From assembly GCA_036346225.1 (NCBI GenBank), contig JARFIW010001670.1, positions 6,882,001-6,946,000 on the forward strand: a stretch of DNA of 64,000 nt, read 5' to 3'. Every line of letters begins with the position of its first letter. The stretch's first letter is position 1. The notes beneath the pieces were generated by a model, which saw only the letters and a list, made by a program, of their open reading frames with translations, did not search any database and was not told the DNA's origin. The translations under genes and the position numbers were made by a program. This stretch comes from Platerodrilus igneus. Taxonomy: Eukaryota; Arthropoda; Insecta; Coleoptera; Lycidae. Shown piece after piece: positions 11,228 to 23,600 of the stretch.

Positions 11228-13655
11228 CCCGTAACTACAGACGTACATACAACGTCACGCCGACACAGACGTGTGGTCAGAATGACCCCTTTTTTCAAAA
11301 ATGCAAAATAACATCAAAAATCTAAATATTTCCAACTGTGACAATATAATAATATTATTTGAGCCCTAAATGTTTAGGCCCGCACGTTTAAACAAATTTA
11401 TAATAAATTAAGATGTACTTTTACAAGCAGATTTATTTGGAATGCATCTTTTACATTATTTTTGACATACTATTGCCTTATGGAACGTACAGAGAAAAAC
11501 TATAAAAAATATTATTATATTGTAACTAAATAGGTAAATATAAACCTAAATAAACATAAAAAACAGGTATTAGTCTAAAAACAACTTATAATGTAAAAAA
11601 CTGCAACCGGTTTTTTTGACATGTTTCTCAAGCAGCACAGTCTATACATACTCTCTTTGTACATTCCATACAAATGGGAATCTTACATATAATGCAAAAA
11701 TGGGATGTCTTTCTTCTTTTACTCGCAGGGCACCTTCTGCACGCTTTTCTGACTTAAAATTTTTCTTCTTCCCCAGCATTATAGTCTTCTTTTATTTGCA
11801 ACACTCTCCTAATACACGCCCTGACTTCACGTGCGATGCGAATATTCTGTAATCTGCGTTCCATTTCAGGTTTAATCAATTGCATTGCTAATTGTTTAAC
11901 AAAATTATATCTGGTCAGCTTCGGATTATCTCTGTATGACTGATGAAGTAAATAAGAATTTACAGAAGAAATGTCCACCATTCTGAAAAAGATAGCCATA
12001 GGCCATCGCCTTGTCCTTCAAACCGATGAATAAATACTACATTTTTCATCAAGACTATCCACACCTCCTTTTGTATTATTGTAATAGGAAATTATTTCTG
12101 GTTTACCATTGTCAGTGCCTTCTTGGTGGTGAACAGAAGAAACTAGTATGACAGCTTTATTTTTTTTTGTCACATAAGATAACATTGTTGCTCTATTGGT
12201 ATATCCATATAAAGATGAACCTACATCCCTTGTTCGTTTTGGAAGAAACTCTGGAGGAATCTCTTTCTTGTTTTTCTTCAGAGTTCCTACATAAGTGAGT
12301 TTTGCTTTCTTTAATGCATCTATCAACTCTATGGAAGAAAACCAATTATCGGCCGTTATGTTTCGATTTGTGCCGATAATTGGTTCCACGAGCCTAAGTA
12401 CAGATTGGGTTGGCTTAGAGTACTTCTTCAGACCGTCTGATAAATCATGCCCATCCGAATCTTTGCCACTATATATAGGCGTTTAGTAGATATCCAGTTC
12501 TTGCATCCGTTAGAGCCATTATTTTAATCCATACTTGCAGGGTTTTTGAGGCATGTACATTTTGAATTTTGAACGGCCCCTAAATAAAACCAACATCTCG
12601 TCCACACATGCACAAAAACCTATTGTGTAAACGTTTTGACAATTACGAATAAAGGCATTAAAAATTTCTGAAATTGGGGCAAGAATATCTCGATTTCTAC
12701 GTTCAACTCTGAGCTGAAAGAATGACTGCAAATCGGTTGGCATTTTTAACGCATCTGAATATGTCACGACCTGATCCATCAATAGCGAATAGAGACCGTA
12801 TATCTTCATGATTAGACTTGAAGACTGAAGTAAACAAAAGCAAACCGATGAAAGACCTAAGCTCTATGACATCCAAATCACGAAGATCACTTCCAGTTTT
12901 CATTTTTATATTTCAATCTTATTCTAGCCATGCGTGTATTTGTCCACTGAAGAATGACGCCCATTATCTCATCATCGAAGAGAGTATTCCACACATTTTC
13001 TGGCTCTCCTTTTTTAACAGCACGATTTTTCAATCCTGGACATTTTATGACAATATTATGATTCAAGGTACGCGTGTTTTTACTGCATGGAGGTACTTTA
13101 GACCATTTGTAGCGATTTTTACCATAGAAACAATTTGTGCTAGGAGAAGATTCTGGTTCTTCAAGCTGTAGTTCTTCATCTTCAGTTGTATCAGGCTTTA
13201 AATCTTCATCTGCTTCTATTTCAGATTCGGTGTCATGATCGCTTGGGACAAAATCAGCATCCGATTCTACGTCGCTTTCGCCAGAACTAACTTCTTCTAA
13301 CCATTTTAGCAATGTTTCATCGTAATCTTTATCTCCATACCTTACCCTCTTTGAGGGCCCAGGCACTTGGTCCTTATTCATTGTTTCAACCTAGATAACA
13401 CATGCAAATCAATTTTGTTAAAACAAGAATTATCACTTATGTACAGACCTGACGTCTTTTTGACCCCTACGAATTTTTAACACGTAATAAACAAATAACT
13501 AGTCACAAGAACAACACACTACTTTGGCAGACGAGTTTATACTGAGAGCCGAAAAGGTACTGCAACGTACAGGCGAGTAACTAATAGGAGTGGGGAGAAA
13601 TCAGAAATTGACAACCTGGACGGAGTCAATTTGACTCCTCGTCTGTGGTTAAGGG
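11228..13655 (-). mobile_element. Complete piggyBac element with TTAA target duplication
   Basis: The left end reads CCCGTAACTACAGACG at 11228-11243. The reverse complement of the right end (13640-13655) is CCCTTAACCACAGACG, giving a TIR with 14 of 16 matches. Both sides are flanked by TTAA (11224-11227 and 13656-13659), the duplication made by piggyBac. The total of 2,428 bp is normal for the family. It encloses a disabled minus-strand transposase (11628-13381). Upstream of the start are a GACGTC..TTTTGACCCC stretch and a TGACCCC-like stretch near the other end, probably subterminal repeats. Confidence 0.92.
11628..13381 (-). pseudogene. PiggyBac transposase, frameshifted
   Basis: This is a DDD/D transposase for cut-and-paste movement at TTAA. 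The start is ATG at 13379-13381, followed by an acidic N-terminal region, the usual layout. The catalytic aspartates are all still encoded: VDEM..FRGR (codon 12600-12602), ADNWFSS (12348-12350), and GGVDSLDEK (12057-12059 and 12048-12050). A C-terminal cysteine-rich domain with CRRCP, CIICK, CMEC and CIDC pairs ends at 11628. Breaks are frameshifts near 12890, 12715, 12520 and 12477, plus in-frame stops TGA at 12018-12020 and TAA at 11754-11756. Roughly 585 codons overall is normal. Despite an intact active site and ends, it cannot make a full protein, but its ends might still be mobilised in trans. Confidence 0.92.
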
Positions 13656-13659
13656 TTAA

Positions 13660-14280
13660 AAATATTTGGGTCGTATATAACCTGCTTCTTTTGAGCAAAC
13701 TCAAAAGAAGATGTATTTGCACCGTTTTGCAAAAATATAAAGTACAAGATATTTTGCAGACTGTGCTAGAGTAGAGGTTGTACTACACTTTAAGTTTACC
13801 CTTCTGAATAATCCATATACAGGTAGCATAGCAACCTGTTATGCTCTTTGTTTATTATCACAATGCTAAAAATATTTTAGTATAGTTGCATAACGTTAGA
13901 AAAATGTATGCATATAATCAAATTAGGGAATTTTGTATCTACAGGGTCCCTTAAATACCATGGGCTGGTATTACTATCTAGGAAGCGGTAAAAGTTATGT
14001 CGCCGGTTAAATTAGAGAAAAGTTGCAGTTTTAGAAGGTGTTAAGAGGATCTGTTGATCGTGACTAAATTTTTATTGGTTTGAAAAAAAGCCTAAAAGTA
14101 ATTTTTCGAATTTTTCTGCCCTACTATATGGTGTTATTTAATTTCAAGTATAATGTTTCGTCTTTGAGGTACCATCATCAACTTCATTTTTTTCAATACA
14201 GACCTGAGTTTGTCTCATTTTTAAAAAAAAAGTTTAATTGATAATTCAATCTATGTACAACACGTGCATATTTGCCGTTT
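13660..14280. other. Unannotated AT-rich DNA
   Basis: No recognisable coding or repeat signal was seen. Confidence 0.5.
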
Positions 14281-14395
14281 CAAATTGAAAAATTCAACAT
14301 CGAAGATATTTTGTGAAGAAAATAAATCAAGACGATTTTAACAACTATGAGTGGTTTAATTCCCAAATAAAATCAAAAAGAATACAAAACAAACT
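14281..14395 (+). repeat. Dispersed repeat family Y, copy 1 (left part)
   Basis: GACGATTTTAACAACTATGA and GTGGTTTAATTC, then AAGAATACAAAACAAAC, match 30718-30775 closely. The match resumes at 15308 (CAACAAACATATAGGGAGTA), where 30780 has CAACAAATATATAGAGAGTA. The repeat is therefore interrupted here by about 910 bp that the other copy lacks. Confidence 0.65.
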
Positions 14396-14555
14396 GATAT
14401 CCGGTTGGGTTTTCCGCGACTATAAAATTGTGGAACAATTTTCTGTAAAACAATTAGGTTTGATTTTTATTCGTCAGTTTCGAATGCATTAGAACATATA
14501 TACAGCAATTACAATCTTTGAAATAACGTATGTACAAGGGTGAAATATATACTGT

Positions 14556-14849
14556 CTACAAGGTGTTGTTCGTTCTTCGTCGGTCCGCGGCGTTTTGCTG
14601 CGTCTTCCTCACAGCGAACCTTCTGTGGTCATCCGGGTGGACGAGTGTTGGTTCTGCGCCTTTGTACGGAATCCTATCGATGTCCAAAATGATGGCTTGC
14701 CACTCCACGGGTGATGGCGGTAGCGGTGATACTGGTCTTGGGTGAAAGGCGGTCACTGTTGGAACTGGCGGAGTAAGTGTCGGTCTCGTAATCACTTTCG
14801 TCGTTGTTCGTTCCCTCCTTGCTGTCGCCGCAGCTGCTGCTCTCGGCAT
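14556..14849 (-). CDS. Proline/arginine-rich open frame in GC-rich insertion
   Basis: A 97-codon frame starting at ATG (14847-14849), with a Pro-rich middle (residues about 25-50) and basic ends. No domain was recognised. It lies between the TATA and poly(A) signals of the GC-rich insertion, so it could be translated if that unit is transcribed. GC-rich DNA opens reading frames by chance on all strands, and overlapping frames exist on the plus strand. It may be non-coding. Confidence 0.2.
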   Translation of the reverse strand: MPRAAAAATARRERTTTKVITRPTLTPPVPTVTAFHPRPVSPLPPSPVEWQAIILDIDRIPYKGAEPTLVHPDDHRRFAVRKTQQNAADRRRTNNTL

Positions 14850-14917
14850 CGCCGTCTGTTCTTTTTTGTCGTGGCGCCGCCCATGCAGCGCTGTGGCATC
14901 GGTGTCGGAAGGCTTTG

Positions 14918-15094
14918 GGCTAGGAAAAGCGCCAAAGCGTCGGCGCTGTCGTGCTGTCTCGGGCTCAGAGGAAAGCCGTGGTCTTCGATGACGCCGCGCG
15001 CTAGGAGAAGCGCCATGGTCTTCCAGTGGTTCCTCAGGCTAGGAGAAGCGCTAAGGTCTCGAATGTTTCTCTACTAGGTTAGGAGAAGCGCTAG
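14918..15094. repeat. Short direct repeats GCTAGGAGAAGCGC
   Basis: Four copies of (G)CTAGGAGAAGCGC or one-base variants lie near 14920 (GCTAGGAAAAGCGC), 14999, 15039 and 15079, with spacings of about 80, 40 and 40 bp. This suggests a degenerate 40-bp tandem array inside the GC-rich insertion. Confidence 0.7.
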
Positions 15095-15477
15095 ATGTTT
15101 CAATCCAGTGACCGTTTGGTCGAAATGCAGCTTGTTTTAAACTTATTCTTGAGCATGGTGGGGCGACCTGCAGCCAATCAGCGTGCTCGATTTTGTGATC
15201 ATCGCAAAAGGGGCGAGCCGTGTTAAGGTACATATGCAAGTGTTGTGACCGCGCGCCCCTCTTATATAGATGTACATTGTCACGAGACAAGGTCGGTGAC
15301 CAAATCACAACAAACATATAGGGAGTATTTGCAAGAATTACTTTAAGTTCAGCTCTGCGGCATTTTAAAAAGCTATTTAGCACTATTGGTATCAAGCTCG
15401 TACGAAAATTGTGTTATTTTTTCAATATGGTTCATTATCAAAGGAAAATTCGATTGAATTTATTAAACTTTTCTCTT

Positions 15478-17945
15478 CATCGTCATTAGGTCTTCAGCAC
15501 TAAAACTGGTTAGACGCGTATCCTTATTGTTTCTTATTCTGAGCTAACCTACACATTTCTCTGAAATATCCACTGTCTGCATGTTTCATTATCTGTGTGC
15601 AATAGTCTAAACTGGGTCTACCTCTACCTCTCTTTTTCTTATCTCTGCTTGTAATTTATTCCGCGCTATTCCCTCATGTCTTAGTATGTGACCTATCATC
15701 CTATCTCTCCTATTTTTTTTATTGTTTTCCACATATTTCTTTCTTCTCCTACTATTTCTAGTACCTCTTTGTTCTTAATCTTGCCTGTTCATGATATCTT
15801 CATCCTACGTCTGTAGCACCAAATTTCAAAGGCTTCTATTTTTTTCTATTCGCTTCTTCTACTGTTCATGTTTCACAGCTATACAGTGTTGTGCTTCACA
15901 CATGTGTTTTAAGCAATCTTTTCCTTGCTTCAATGTTTTGTTTTCTTTGAATACAATAGTTGCTTTTGCTTGTTAAATGTAGCACGACCATGTGCTAGTC
16001 TTTGTTTTATATTTTTGCGCTCTTCCCATCTTGCGTTATTTGGTTTCCTAGGTGGCAGAAATTCTTAACCTGTTGTAAGTTTTCGTTTCCTATTTGTATT
16101 CTAGTTTTTTATTTATTTTTCTCCCCTCTTTTACATACTTGTACTTTAGTTTTATTTTTGTTAATTTTCATACCGTATCTCTCCGTTAAAACTATTTCCA
16201 TTTCATTAAGAGCAGCTTCTAACTCTTCCTTGCTAGATGCTAATACCGCAAATCATCTTCAAATCGGAGCATATCAATCTTTTGGCCCTGCATAATAATT
16301 CCAAATCTCTTCCTGCATTTGAAAGTATTAATTGCCTCTTAGATATACAAGTTAAGAATTAATGGGGATAGGGCACAATCCTTTCTCACCCCTTTTTTTA
16401 TATTTACTTCTCTACGTTCCTGCTCTAATTCTATTAATGCTGTTTGCTCTTTGCATAAGCTATGTACTATCCGTCTATCCCTAAAGCTCTATAATTCTAT
16501 AAACCCTGTATACACGCTTTCCCCGTTTTCTATAGTTTTCTCCATTATCACCCTTATAGCTAAAATAGCCTTCCGTGTTCCTCTGTTTCGCCTAAACCTA
16601 AATTGATCTTCTCCTGGTATTTCTTCTACTCGTCTTTGTATAATTCTAGTTAATATTTTTGACACGTGTACTGTCATACTTATTGTTCGAAAATTTTCAC
16701 ATCGATGTGCGCCTTTCTTTTTTGGTATAATGACTATGATGTTACATTTGAAATATTTGGGTATTTTGCCTGTTTCATGCATATAGCTTAAGTTGGAAGA
16801 GAGATTCTGTCACTGCTTGTGCAGCGGCTTTTAGAGTTTCTGCTTGCACCTTATCTGTACCCGGCGCCTTATCATTTTTCAGACCCTTTAATGCTAATTC
16901 AAACTCAGCCCTAACTATAGGGTATTCCAAATCATCATTTTCAATGTCTGATTCATGTTCTAATGCTGTTAGTTCTTCTCCTGCATATAAATTACCTATA
17001 TATTCCTTCCATTTATCCACTTTTTCTACATTTTTTATAATAACGTTTCCTCCTGCGTTCCTTATATTTTTGCTATACGGTTTTATATTCCTAAAATTCA
17101 TTCTAATTATTTTGTGGGCTTCGTCTGTCTTTCCTATTTCATTCTTAGTTTGTACCTCCTTGCACTTTATATCAATCCATTGTTTTTTAGCTTTGCTGCA
17201 TTTGCGAATAATATCCCACTTTATAGCTTTGTATCTCAGTTTTCCAGTTTCGTCTGCTCTATTTTTGTCTTTCTTCTATTAAATTTAAGATATCCTTTGT
17301 TATCCATGGTTTCTTTTTTTCTTTTTGTGTATACCCCAGAATTTCTCTGTCCGCATGTCTAAGATGGATTTAAGTTGTTCCATTGTTTCTACTTCCGTAG
17401 TAGAAAAAATTTTCCCGATATCTTTCAGCAATTTATTTGACTTTTTTCAAATCTTTCGTGGATATCTTTATCGTTTAGTTTCTCAAAGTCAAAGTGACTT
17501 TTTCGTTCCTTTTTTTTTTTTAATTTAAGAGCGGTCTTCATAATTACGATGTTGTGGTCAGTGTCTATATCTGCTTCTGGACATCTTCTACACTCTTTTA
17601 CTTGTTTCCTATACCATTGTCAAACAAGAACATAATCTATTTGATATCTTCCTGTATCTCTTGGCATCTTCCACGTGTATTGCCTTCTAGCATGATGTTG
17701 AAATAATATGTTTGTGAAGGTTAAATTGTTTTTGTTGCAAAATTCTGCCAGCCTATTTCTCTTTCGTTCCTCATGCCTAAACCAAATAAACCTACTACCG
17801 CTCCTTCCCTACCCCCTTCTACCAATGCATTAAAATCCCCCATAATTATTAAATTTTCATGTTCTTCTACGTATCTTAGTATGTCTTCGATATCTTTGTA
17901 GACCGCTTCTACCTCTTCCTCACTGTTTATTATTATTAACAACAA
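15478..17945 (-). mobile_element. LINE family 1, copy A (5'-truncated)
   Basis: A non-LTR retrotransposon running leftward. It retains the end of an APE-type endonuclease (IIMGDFNALVEGG, 17720-17890), then the linker (LALKGLKNDKAPGTDKVQAE, 16860-16940), and RT blocks with PKKKGAHRCENFRTIS (16690-16740) and FRRNRGTRKAILAIRVIMEK (16540-16600). The C-terminal part and 3' UTR reach 15478. The catalytic FADD box near 16240-16275 has become FEDD followed by a frameshift, and many other breaks exist. The 3' end is GAAGACCTAATGACGATGA in sense. The clade is not assigned; it is the endonuclease-reverse transcriptase type common in insects. Its 5' end abuts a DDE relic. Confidence 0.88.
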
Positions 17946-18790
17946 AAGAACCTAATATAACTATTCAAAATTTCGTAAGCATATTCGCGCTTAGGATGAC
18001 ATGTGTTGTATTTTTTTTTGTAACATCGACGGAATAATTTTAGGTAACTTTTGAATTTTCTGTATAAATTCGCCCCCCAATCACGTGTGGTGGTTTGTTA
18101 AGCTTGGTGTTTAAGGAAACCCAAATGAAAAAGTCCATAGGAGTATGATCTGGCGAATAGGCAGGCCAGTTTATCGGCCCAGGTTTGCTAATCCATTAAT
18201 TGTGGTTAAAATTATTGCGGCATCTTATGCAGCGCCCATATCGATGTGTGGACGCTACATTATGTTGAAAATAAACAACCTTTATTAACACATTGAGAAG
18301 GTCATCTAAGAACTCTTGCAAAGTGGTTGTAAAAAAATTATAATACATCTCACCTGTTAAATTATCATTAAAAAATAAATGCTCCACTACGTTGTTATCC
18401 AGTATCCCGTGCCAAACGTTAATACCAAATATCGCCTTGGAAGCTGTTTATCGGTAAAGAAGTTGATTTACTAGAGTCCAACGGTAATTAAACTATTCAT
18501 TATTGCAAAATCTATCATCGCTACATAAAAAATTTTTTTAAAATTTTAAGATCTTGTCTTTTCTTTCTTAAAAACAAGCGGCAAAATATTCTTCTATATT
18601 CCTATAATCAATAGGCAATAAATGTTGTACCTTTCTGCTTCGATAGGATCTAGATTTACTTCGCCGCAATATATTTCTTGCGAAATCTTTAGAGACTCCA
18701 ATTTTTTTTTTAATATCCCGTAGTGAAACTTCGCCATTAAGTAAGGATCTAGGCTTATTTCAAATATTAATGTTGTCTTTAGAGGAATGG
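17946..18790 (-). pseudogene. Tc1/mariner-like (DUF4817-type) transposase relic
   Basis: Minus-strand fragments appear in the expected order for insect DDE transposases with a DUF4817 helix-turn-helix. They are LLNGEVSLRDIKKKIGVSKD (about 18690-18750), KVQHLLPIDYRNIEEYF (about 18590-18640), a FGINVWHG-like block, NLTGEMYYNFFTTTLQEFLD (18310-18370), then PGPINWPAYSPDHTPMDFF (18125-18185) near the second catalytic Asp. The usual QQDGAPAH block reads QHNVAS, so that catalytic residue appears lost. The N-terminal domain is missing. Frameshifts and stops are numerous. It is inactive. Confidence 0.8.
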
Positions 18791-18849
18791 TGAGCGGGTG
18801 AGAACATAGTAGGTGGATTGGGGTTTCTGATGTTATGTGTCACAGGGAC

Positions 18850-18895
18850 ACTAGATTTGATTTTCCAATGCTCCACCCGTAGGTACTACGTTAGC
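18850..18895 (-). mobile_element. SINE 3' tail fragment
   Basis: TTTGATTTTCCAATGCTCCA, then CCCGTAGGTACTACGTTAGCC, matches the 3' tail joining the SINE units at 39580-39620. Only this tail remains, at the 3' edge of a Jockey-like LINE. Confidence 0.6.
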
Positions 18896-20690
18896 CTTGT
18901 CACAGGGATAGTATGGGGAAGAAGATATTTGGAATTGATGGACTTTGTTTCGTAAGTTTCCACGAATGGTTACAAATTGCATTGTGACAAGACTGAAGAG
19001 TGCAGTATGAGTAGGGATACCTTGAGGTTGGAGAAGGGGTTGAAGGTGTAGCGGCGAGTGGGAGAGATGGACCATAGGCATTGCCGGGAACAAAAGAAGG
19101 AATTATGGATTCGTGAATTAATTTCTAATTTCGGGAAAATGCGGCAATTTTCAGGGATAGTGTTGTGTTCTGGAGCGTGATGAGGAAAGTTATATTTAAG
19201 TTTGGTGATTTAGATGGCCGCACGAAGTTGGGTTTTTATTGGGGGCATGTGGAATGGTGTGTATAAGCAGGCGGTGGAGGTTGTTCGGTAGGTTCAAGAG
19301 TTTTTATTGTAGAAAGGGTCTGACTATAGTGCCTAGCGTGCGTCTGGATGAAGGTGGGGTTAAAGGAACGAATCTCCTGCATATTGGATTATTGGGATTA
19401 TACTTTGCTTTAAGATTAATCGCCGTGTCGGGATGGTGAAGTGTATTCAGTGATGGAGTGATTGTAGGAGGTTTTGCAGGTTCCTATGGGTCTGAGCCAG
19501 ACGGCATCCTTGAGGACACCCTTATATGGGTGGTTTAGTTATGGTGTGGAAGTTGGAGACTAAAGTGGCTGTTCAGGATGTAAGGTACGATTTAATGATT
19601 AGGAGTATGTTAGATGGGAAGTTTACTATTTTCATTTGGGTAAGGAGATTTTGCCACCAGAGGAGATTAAAAGTGAAGTGGAAGTCGAAGAAGATGGCGA
19701 TTACGTATTTGGAAGGGGGATTGAACGATGGAAAATAGCGCGTGGATCGTTGCACTTGGTTGTGGTCGAAAACTGTGTTAATTGGAAGAAAAGAAGGAAT
19801 GGAATCCAATATGACAGTGCATTTTGTGTAGTATAACTTGTTCGAGGTTGGAAGTAGGGCGATAGGTCTATAGGATTTAGCGTCAACGGGAGGTTTATTC
19901 AGTTTTAGGAGTAAGGTTATGGAGGTTGATTTGAATATTTTTCAAAAGGTTCCTATGGAGATGCATTTGATGAACACTAGGCGGACAGTTTCTCCAATTA
20001 GCGGACCACGATTTTTGTAGGATATCATTTGTTATTTGATCGGGATCAGAAAAGCTTTATGTTGATTGAGTATGGTAATAACGGCGTCTAGGAGTCCAAT
20101 TTCGTTTTTAGACGGGGTTAGTGAATTGTTTATTAGGCTTTGCTGTTGTGATGTAGGAACATCATGCGGAACTGAGGGAATTGCGGTATCCACAAGGGTA
20201 GTCAGTGTGGTCTTGTAAGCGGAGATGATTGTGTCTCCTATCGTTAGGGTAGGCGTTCGAGGGTGTATTGAAGATGTCAGGACTTGTGTTTGCCTGTCTA
20301 GCTCTTTGTAGGCGAAGTTTTGTTTGTGCAAGTTCTTGTGTGGTAGTTGATGGTTCTGATATTCACCAGAATGGAGGTCGTTGGGTCTAATGTATTCTAG
20401 GGATAGCGGATGAAGCGGTGATTATGATGTTTTTTAATAGTTCACTGACTAGGGAATTCGGGTTTGGAATCAGCGCGTGTAGTTAATTGAGAACTTAGGT
20501 ATTAAATTGACTAGAATTTCTGTACAGGATTTCCAATCTGCTTTGCGGATATAAAAGGTTGATGGTTTTCTTATGTTAGCGGGGTGGGAGATTAGGGAAG
20601 ATTCTGGCCAGTCGTTTTCTAATTGATTGATTGCAACAACGACTATCTCGGGAACAAGAGCAAGTAGAGAGTCAATTCTAAGTTGTAACT
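18896..20690 (-). mobile_element. Jockey-like LINE 1, 5'-truncated and decayed
   Basis: Read leftward, this has a post-endonuclease linker (RKADWKSCTEILVN, about 20500-20560), a frame covering 20032-20331 with LTPSKNEIGLLDAVITILNQ then HKA, and DPDQITNDILQ, the site of the usual KKAPGxDxI block. RT follows with SYRPIALLPTSNKLYY (19840-19890) and IVNFPSNILLIIKSYLTS (19573-19630). Similarity fades through a possible PQGS/YADD region below 19570. The clade call rests on the YRPI(A/S)LL and LIIKSYL motifs. No endonuclease core and no intact frame remain. The exact 3' end is unclear. Confidence 0.7.
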
Positions 20691-23600
20691 TTTGCCAAAA
20701 AATAATGACTAACGCTTTCGGTTTTTGAAAACGAGTATGTCAAATACTCAGAAGTTTTAAGAAAAGGGCTTCTTCTTTGTAGAATGAAGGGTTAATCCTG
20801 AAGTATAGTAACCGCTAGAACTGTAAACAAAAACGTTTCGACTTTTACGAAATGATTTGTCGTTTGCTCGGAACTAGGGGCTCCTTCCACTTTTCGCGTT
20901 GCATGAATCATTCATTTCAGGGTACGAATACCACCAAAGTGCAATTTCAACCTTCTACTTTTGATTTGCGACGTGAAGCGTTGAATCTAGGTTTAGAAGG
21001 ATCCAGAACCATCTACAACCGGTATTATGAAAAATTAAGGGAAGAACAGCGATTATTCATTCCTTCTTTCTTATTCCTATAGTATTTAGGCGAAACAATA
21101 CTTTATTTCAATGAGTGAATGATTTATTTGGCGAGAGTAACTTAGCCGTCTTGTTTATAGCGTTCTTGCCCTCTCAAGTTATTCTACATGTGTGAGAAGT
21201 TAGTTAAAAATTTATTTGTTAAACTAACATGGATATGTCGAAACCTTTCAAATAGTTGTTATACTAATGTCTGATTCCTTCGCGTGGATAGTTCTACTCC
21301 CACTTGTGATGATCCATTTGGATACTCAAGCACGTTTCATTACTATGTAAAGTCTGTTAGCGGCCCTCTTTATTAAAATTAATTTATTTGCTTTGTACAG
21401 GATATGAAGAAAGCTTTGTTGTATATCCCATTTGATCCTAAAAGCATCCATCCTCTGCCTTAAGATTTAATAAAGGCGGGCGAAACTGTTTGTATTTATG
21501 AAACATCTTTCTATATCTTGGGTGCTTTCAAAAGAACGTCTTTAGCTTTGTAGTTGATTAAGACTTTACTAAATTAATTTTACAGCATCAAAAAGAATTT
21601 TGTTTAGAACATAAAATTAACACTAGCTTAACAAAAATTAACGACAGTAATAAACTAGGAAATTGATTTTTTATTACACCTTGGATGCTATGTAATAAAT
21701 AATTAAAATACAAAGTTAGTAGATCATAAAGTTTCACGAAAAAAACCCTACAACATAAAATTTAAAATTTTAACGATCGTTTTATGTAATATTTCGGCCA
21801 AGCATAAACTCCATTAAAAATTTTAATAGAGCCAGATATTTTTTTGATAAAGTCCACGCATTTTCAGGCCTACTTGATCCCAACAATGAGTCTTTTCAGA
21901 AAATAACTTTAAAAGTCAAGGCGAAAGAAGATAGATTGTTGTAGGCAGCGGAACGAACAATTTTTAAAATCTCTCAGTGGCGAGAAGTCGTGCAAAATAT
22001 GTTTGAGAGATTGCGCTGCACTTACACGTCTTTAAAAGCCGCAATTTTCAGCAAATACTATTAAGTCTGTAAAATTTGCTTTCTAGCACCTGGATTTTTA
22101 AATTCCCGAGAAGCTTTGTGTTACTAAAATATTTCTTCGAGTATAAAATTGAATTCCAGGTGTTGGCGTAATTTGTGGGTATAATGGGACAAATTGGACA
22201 CAAATAAAATATAGCTGGGTCTGGTGTTTGTGTTGTCCTTGTCATCTAGTTTGAATTGTCACCGATCTATTGTGTTGCATGCTGACGGCTGCAAATTGTT
22301 CCATTCATTTCAGAATAGCTGACCAATGCAGTAATAGCTCGGAATATTTTTTAACGCATCAGTAATTTAAATCACGGAGACAATGTGGGTATTATTATCA
22401 TAGAGAAATTGAATTAGAACAACGAGTAGGTTGTAATATAATTGAAACCGTCTTGGTTGTTATTAAGAATAATGAGCTTTCATTCAGACGGCACTTATAG
22501 GAAATGGAATTTAATAAGTTGATTGTGTTGATGTTACCCGTTACTTGCAAAGACTTGAGGACTTGTAATTTTGCTTTTCATGACAGTTATAACTTTGTCG
22601 TTTCTAAACGCTTTCAAATGCAAATAATTTATGCGGAAGACTAAATCTGAAGTGTTACTGGAACTGGAAGCTTTCAATTTTCGAACAATATGTTTTCGTG
22701 AAGTGACGATTAAAGAAAGAAGTATACGGCAGAGTCGTTCAATTAAATTATGCAGTACGTGAAAGGCAAATCCTTGAAATTTCGCCAAACAGCTGCTGCA
22801 GTGCAGTTCACACACGTTCTCTGACAAGTAATTTTTGTACAGAATAAATTATTTGAAATTATATATTCTACGAATAGTACGACTACGTCTGTGCCGGAAT
22901 TATGTAGATTCTACAGTATTGAGATTGGTGCATAATTATGTCACGCTTTTGGGACCACTAATTTAACGCCAAATAGCCGTATCGTAAAATACCTGAGGCA
23001 AATATCGCTCTAAAATGAAAAATGCTGTATTTATAAAAACAAATGGGTACAAAAGAATTCTTATACATCAAGAAGGTGTAAAAATATGGCAAAAGATTCT
23101 TTCGCAAAAACAATTGTGCCTTATGTTGTTCAATAGTTGATTAATATTCTTAATACCCATTCAAAAATGTTGTTAGCATATAGTACCCTTCTTCAGCTGT
23201 GCAAACGAGCCACTTTTATTAAATACACGAAAACAGTCCAAAGAATTCAAAATTTATTGTGCCCTAAACTTGAAATAGTTTCTTATTAGGATTCTTAAGG
23301 CATCTTCCAAATGTTATCTTACGGACCGTGCTCCTCTTCAGGAGCGCAGGCATATCTTTTATTCTAAAAATGTATTTATTGTTTAATTAATTTACATTTT
23401 TCGATAATAAAACTTGCGTTATTAACAGTTCTGCATACGCTTTATTCTACTGTCATCTTCAGGTCACGTAGGGCTTTTTTAGAAATGGCATTTTGCACTG
23501 AATGATGGAAGATTTTTTCTTAAGTGAATTCGAACTCGCATAGGCTATTTCTTGCTTTTTCCTCAGAAACATATGATGCAACTTTTGTCACCAATTACAC

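Larger units (their letters stand above)
14396..15307 (-). mobile_element. GC-rich insertion, candidate solo LTR
   Basis: This segment of about 910 bp is absent from the equivalent site at 30775. It is far richer in G+C than its surroundings and begins TGATATCC and ends CAAATCA (TG..CA). On the minus strand it has a TATA box (CTATATAAGAGG, 15262-15273), no long intact gene, and an AATAAAAATC poly(A) signal at 14462-14471. These fit an LTR or a small non-autonomous retroelement read leftward. No clean target duplication was found. The spacing between TATA and poly(A) (about 790 bp) is long for an LTR R region, so the class is uncertain. Confidence 0.4.

Noticed and set aside
14530..15077. Plus-strand open frames of 71 and 111 codons
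   Set aside because: The GC-rich segment leaves several frames open on both strands. Promoter and poly(A) signals point to the minus strand.
15791..17528. Plus-strand Phe/Ser-rich open frames over LINE copy A
   Set aside because: They are antisense shadows of the minus-strand LINE.
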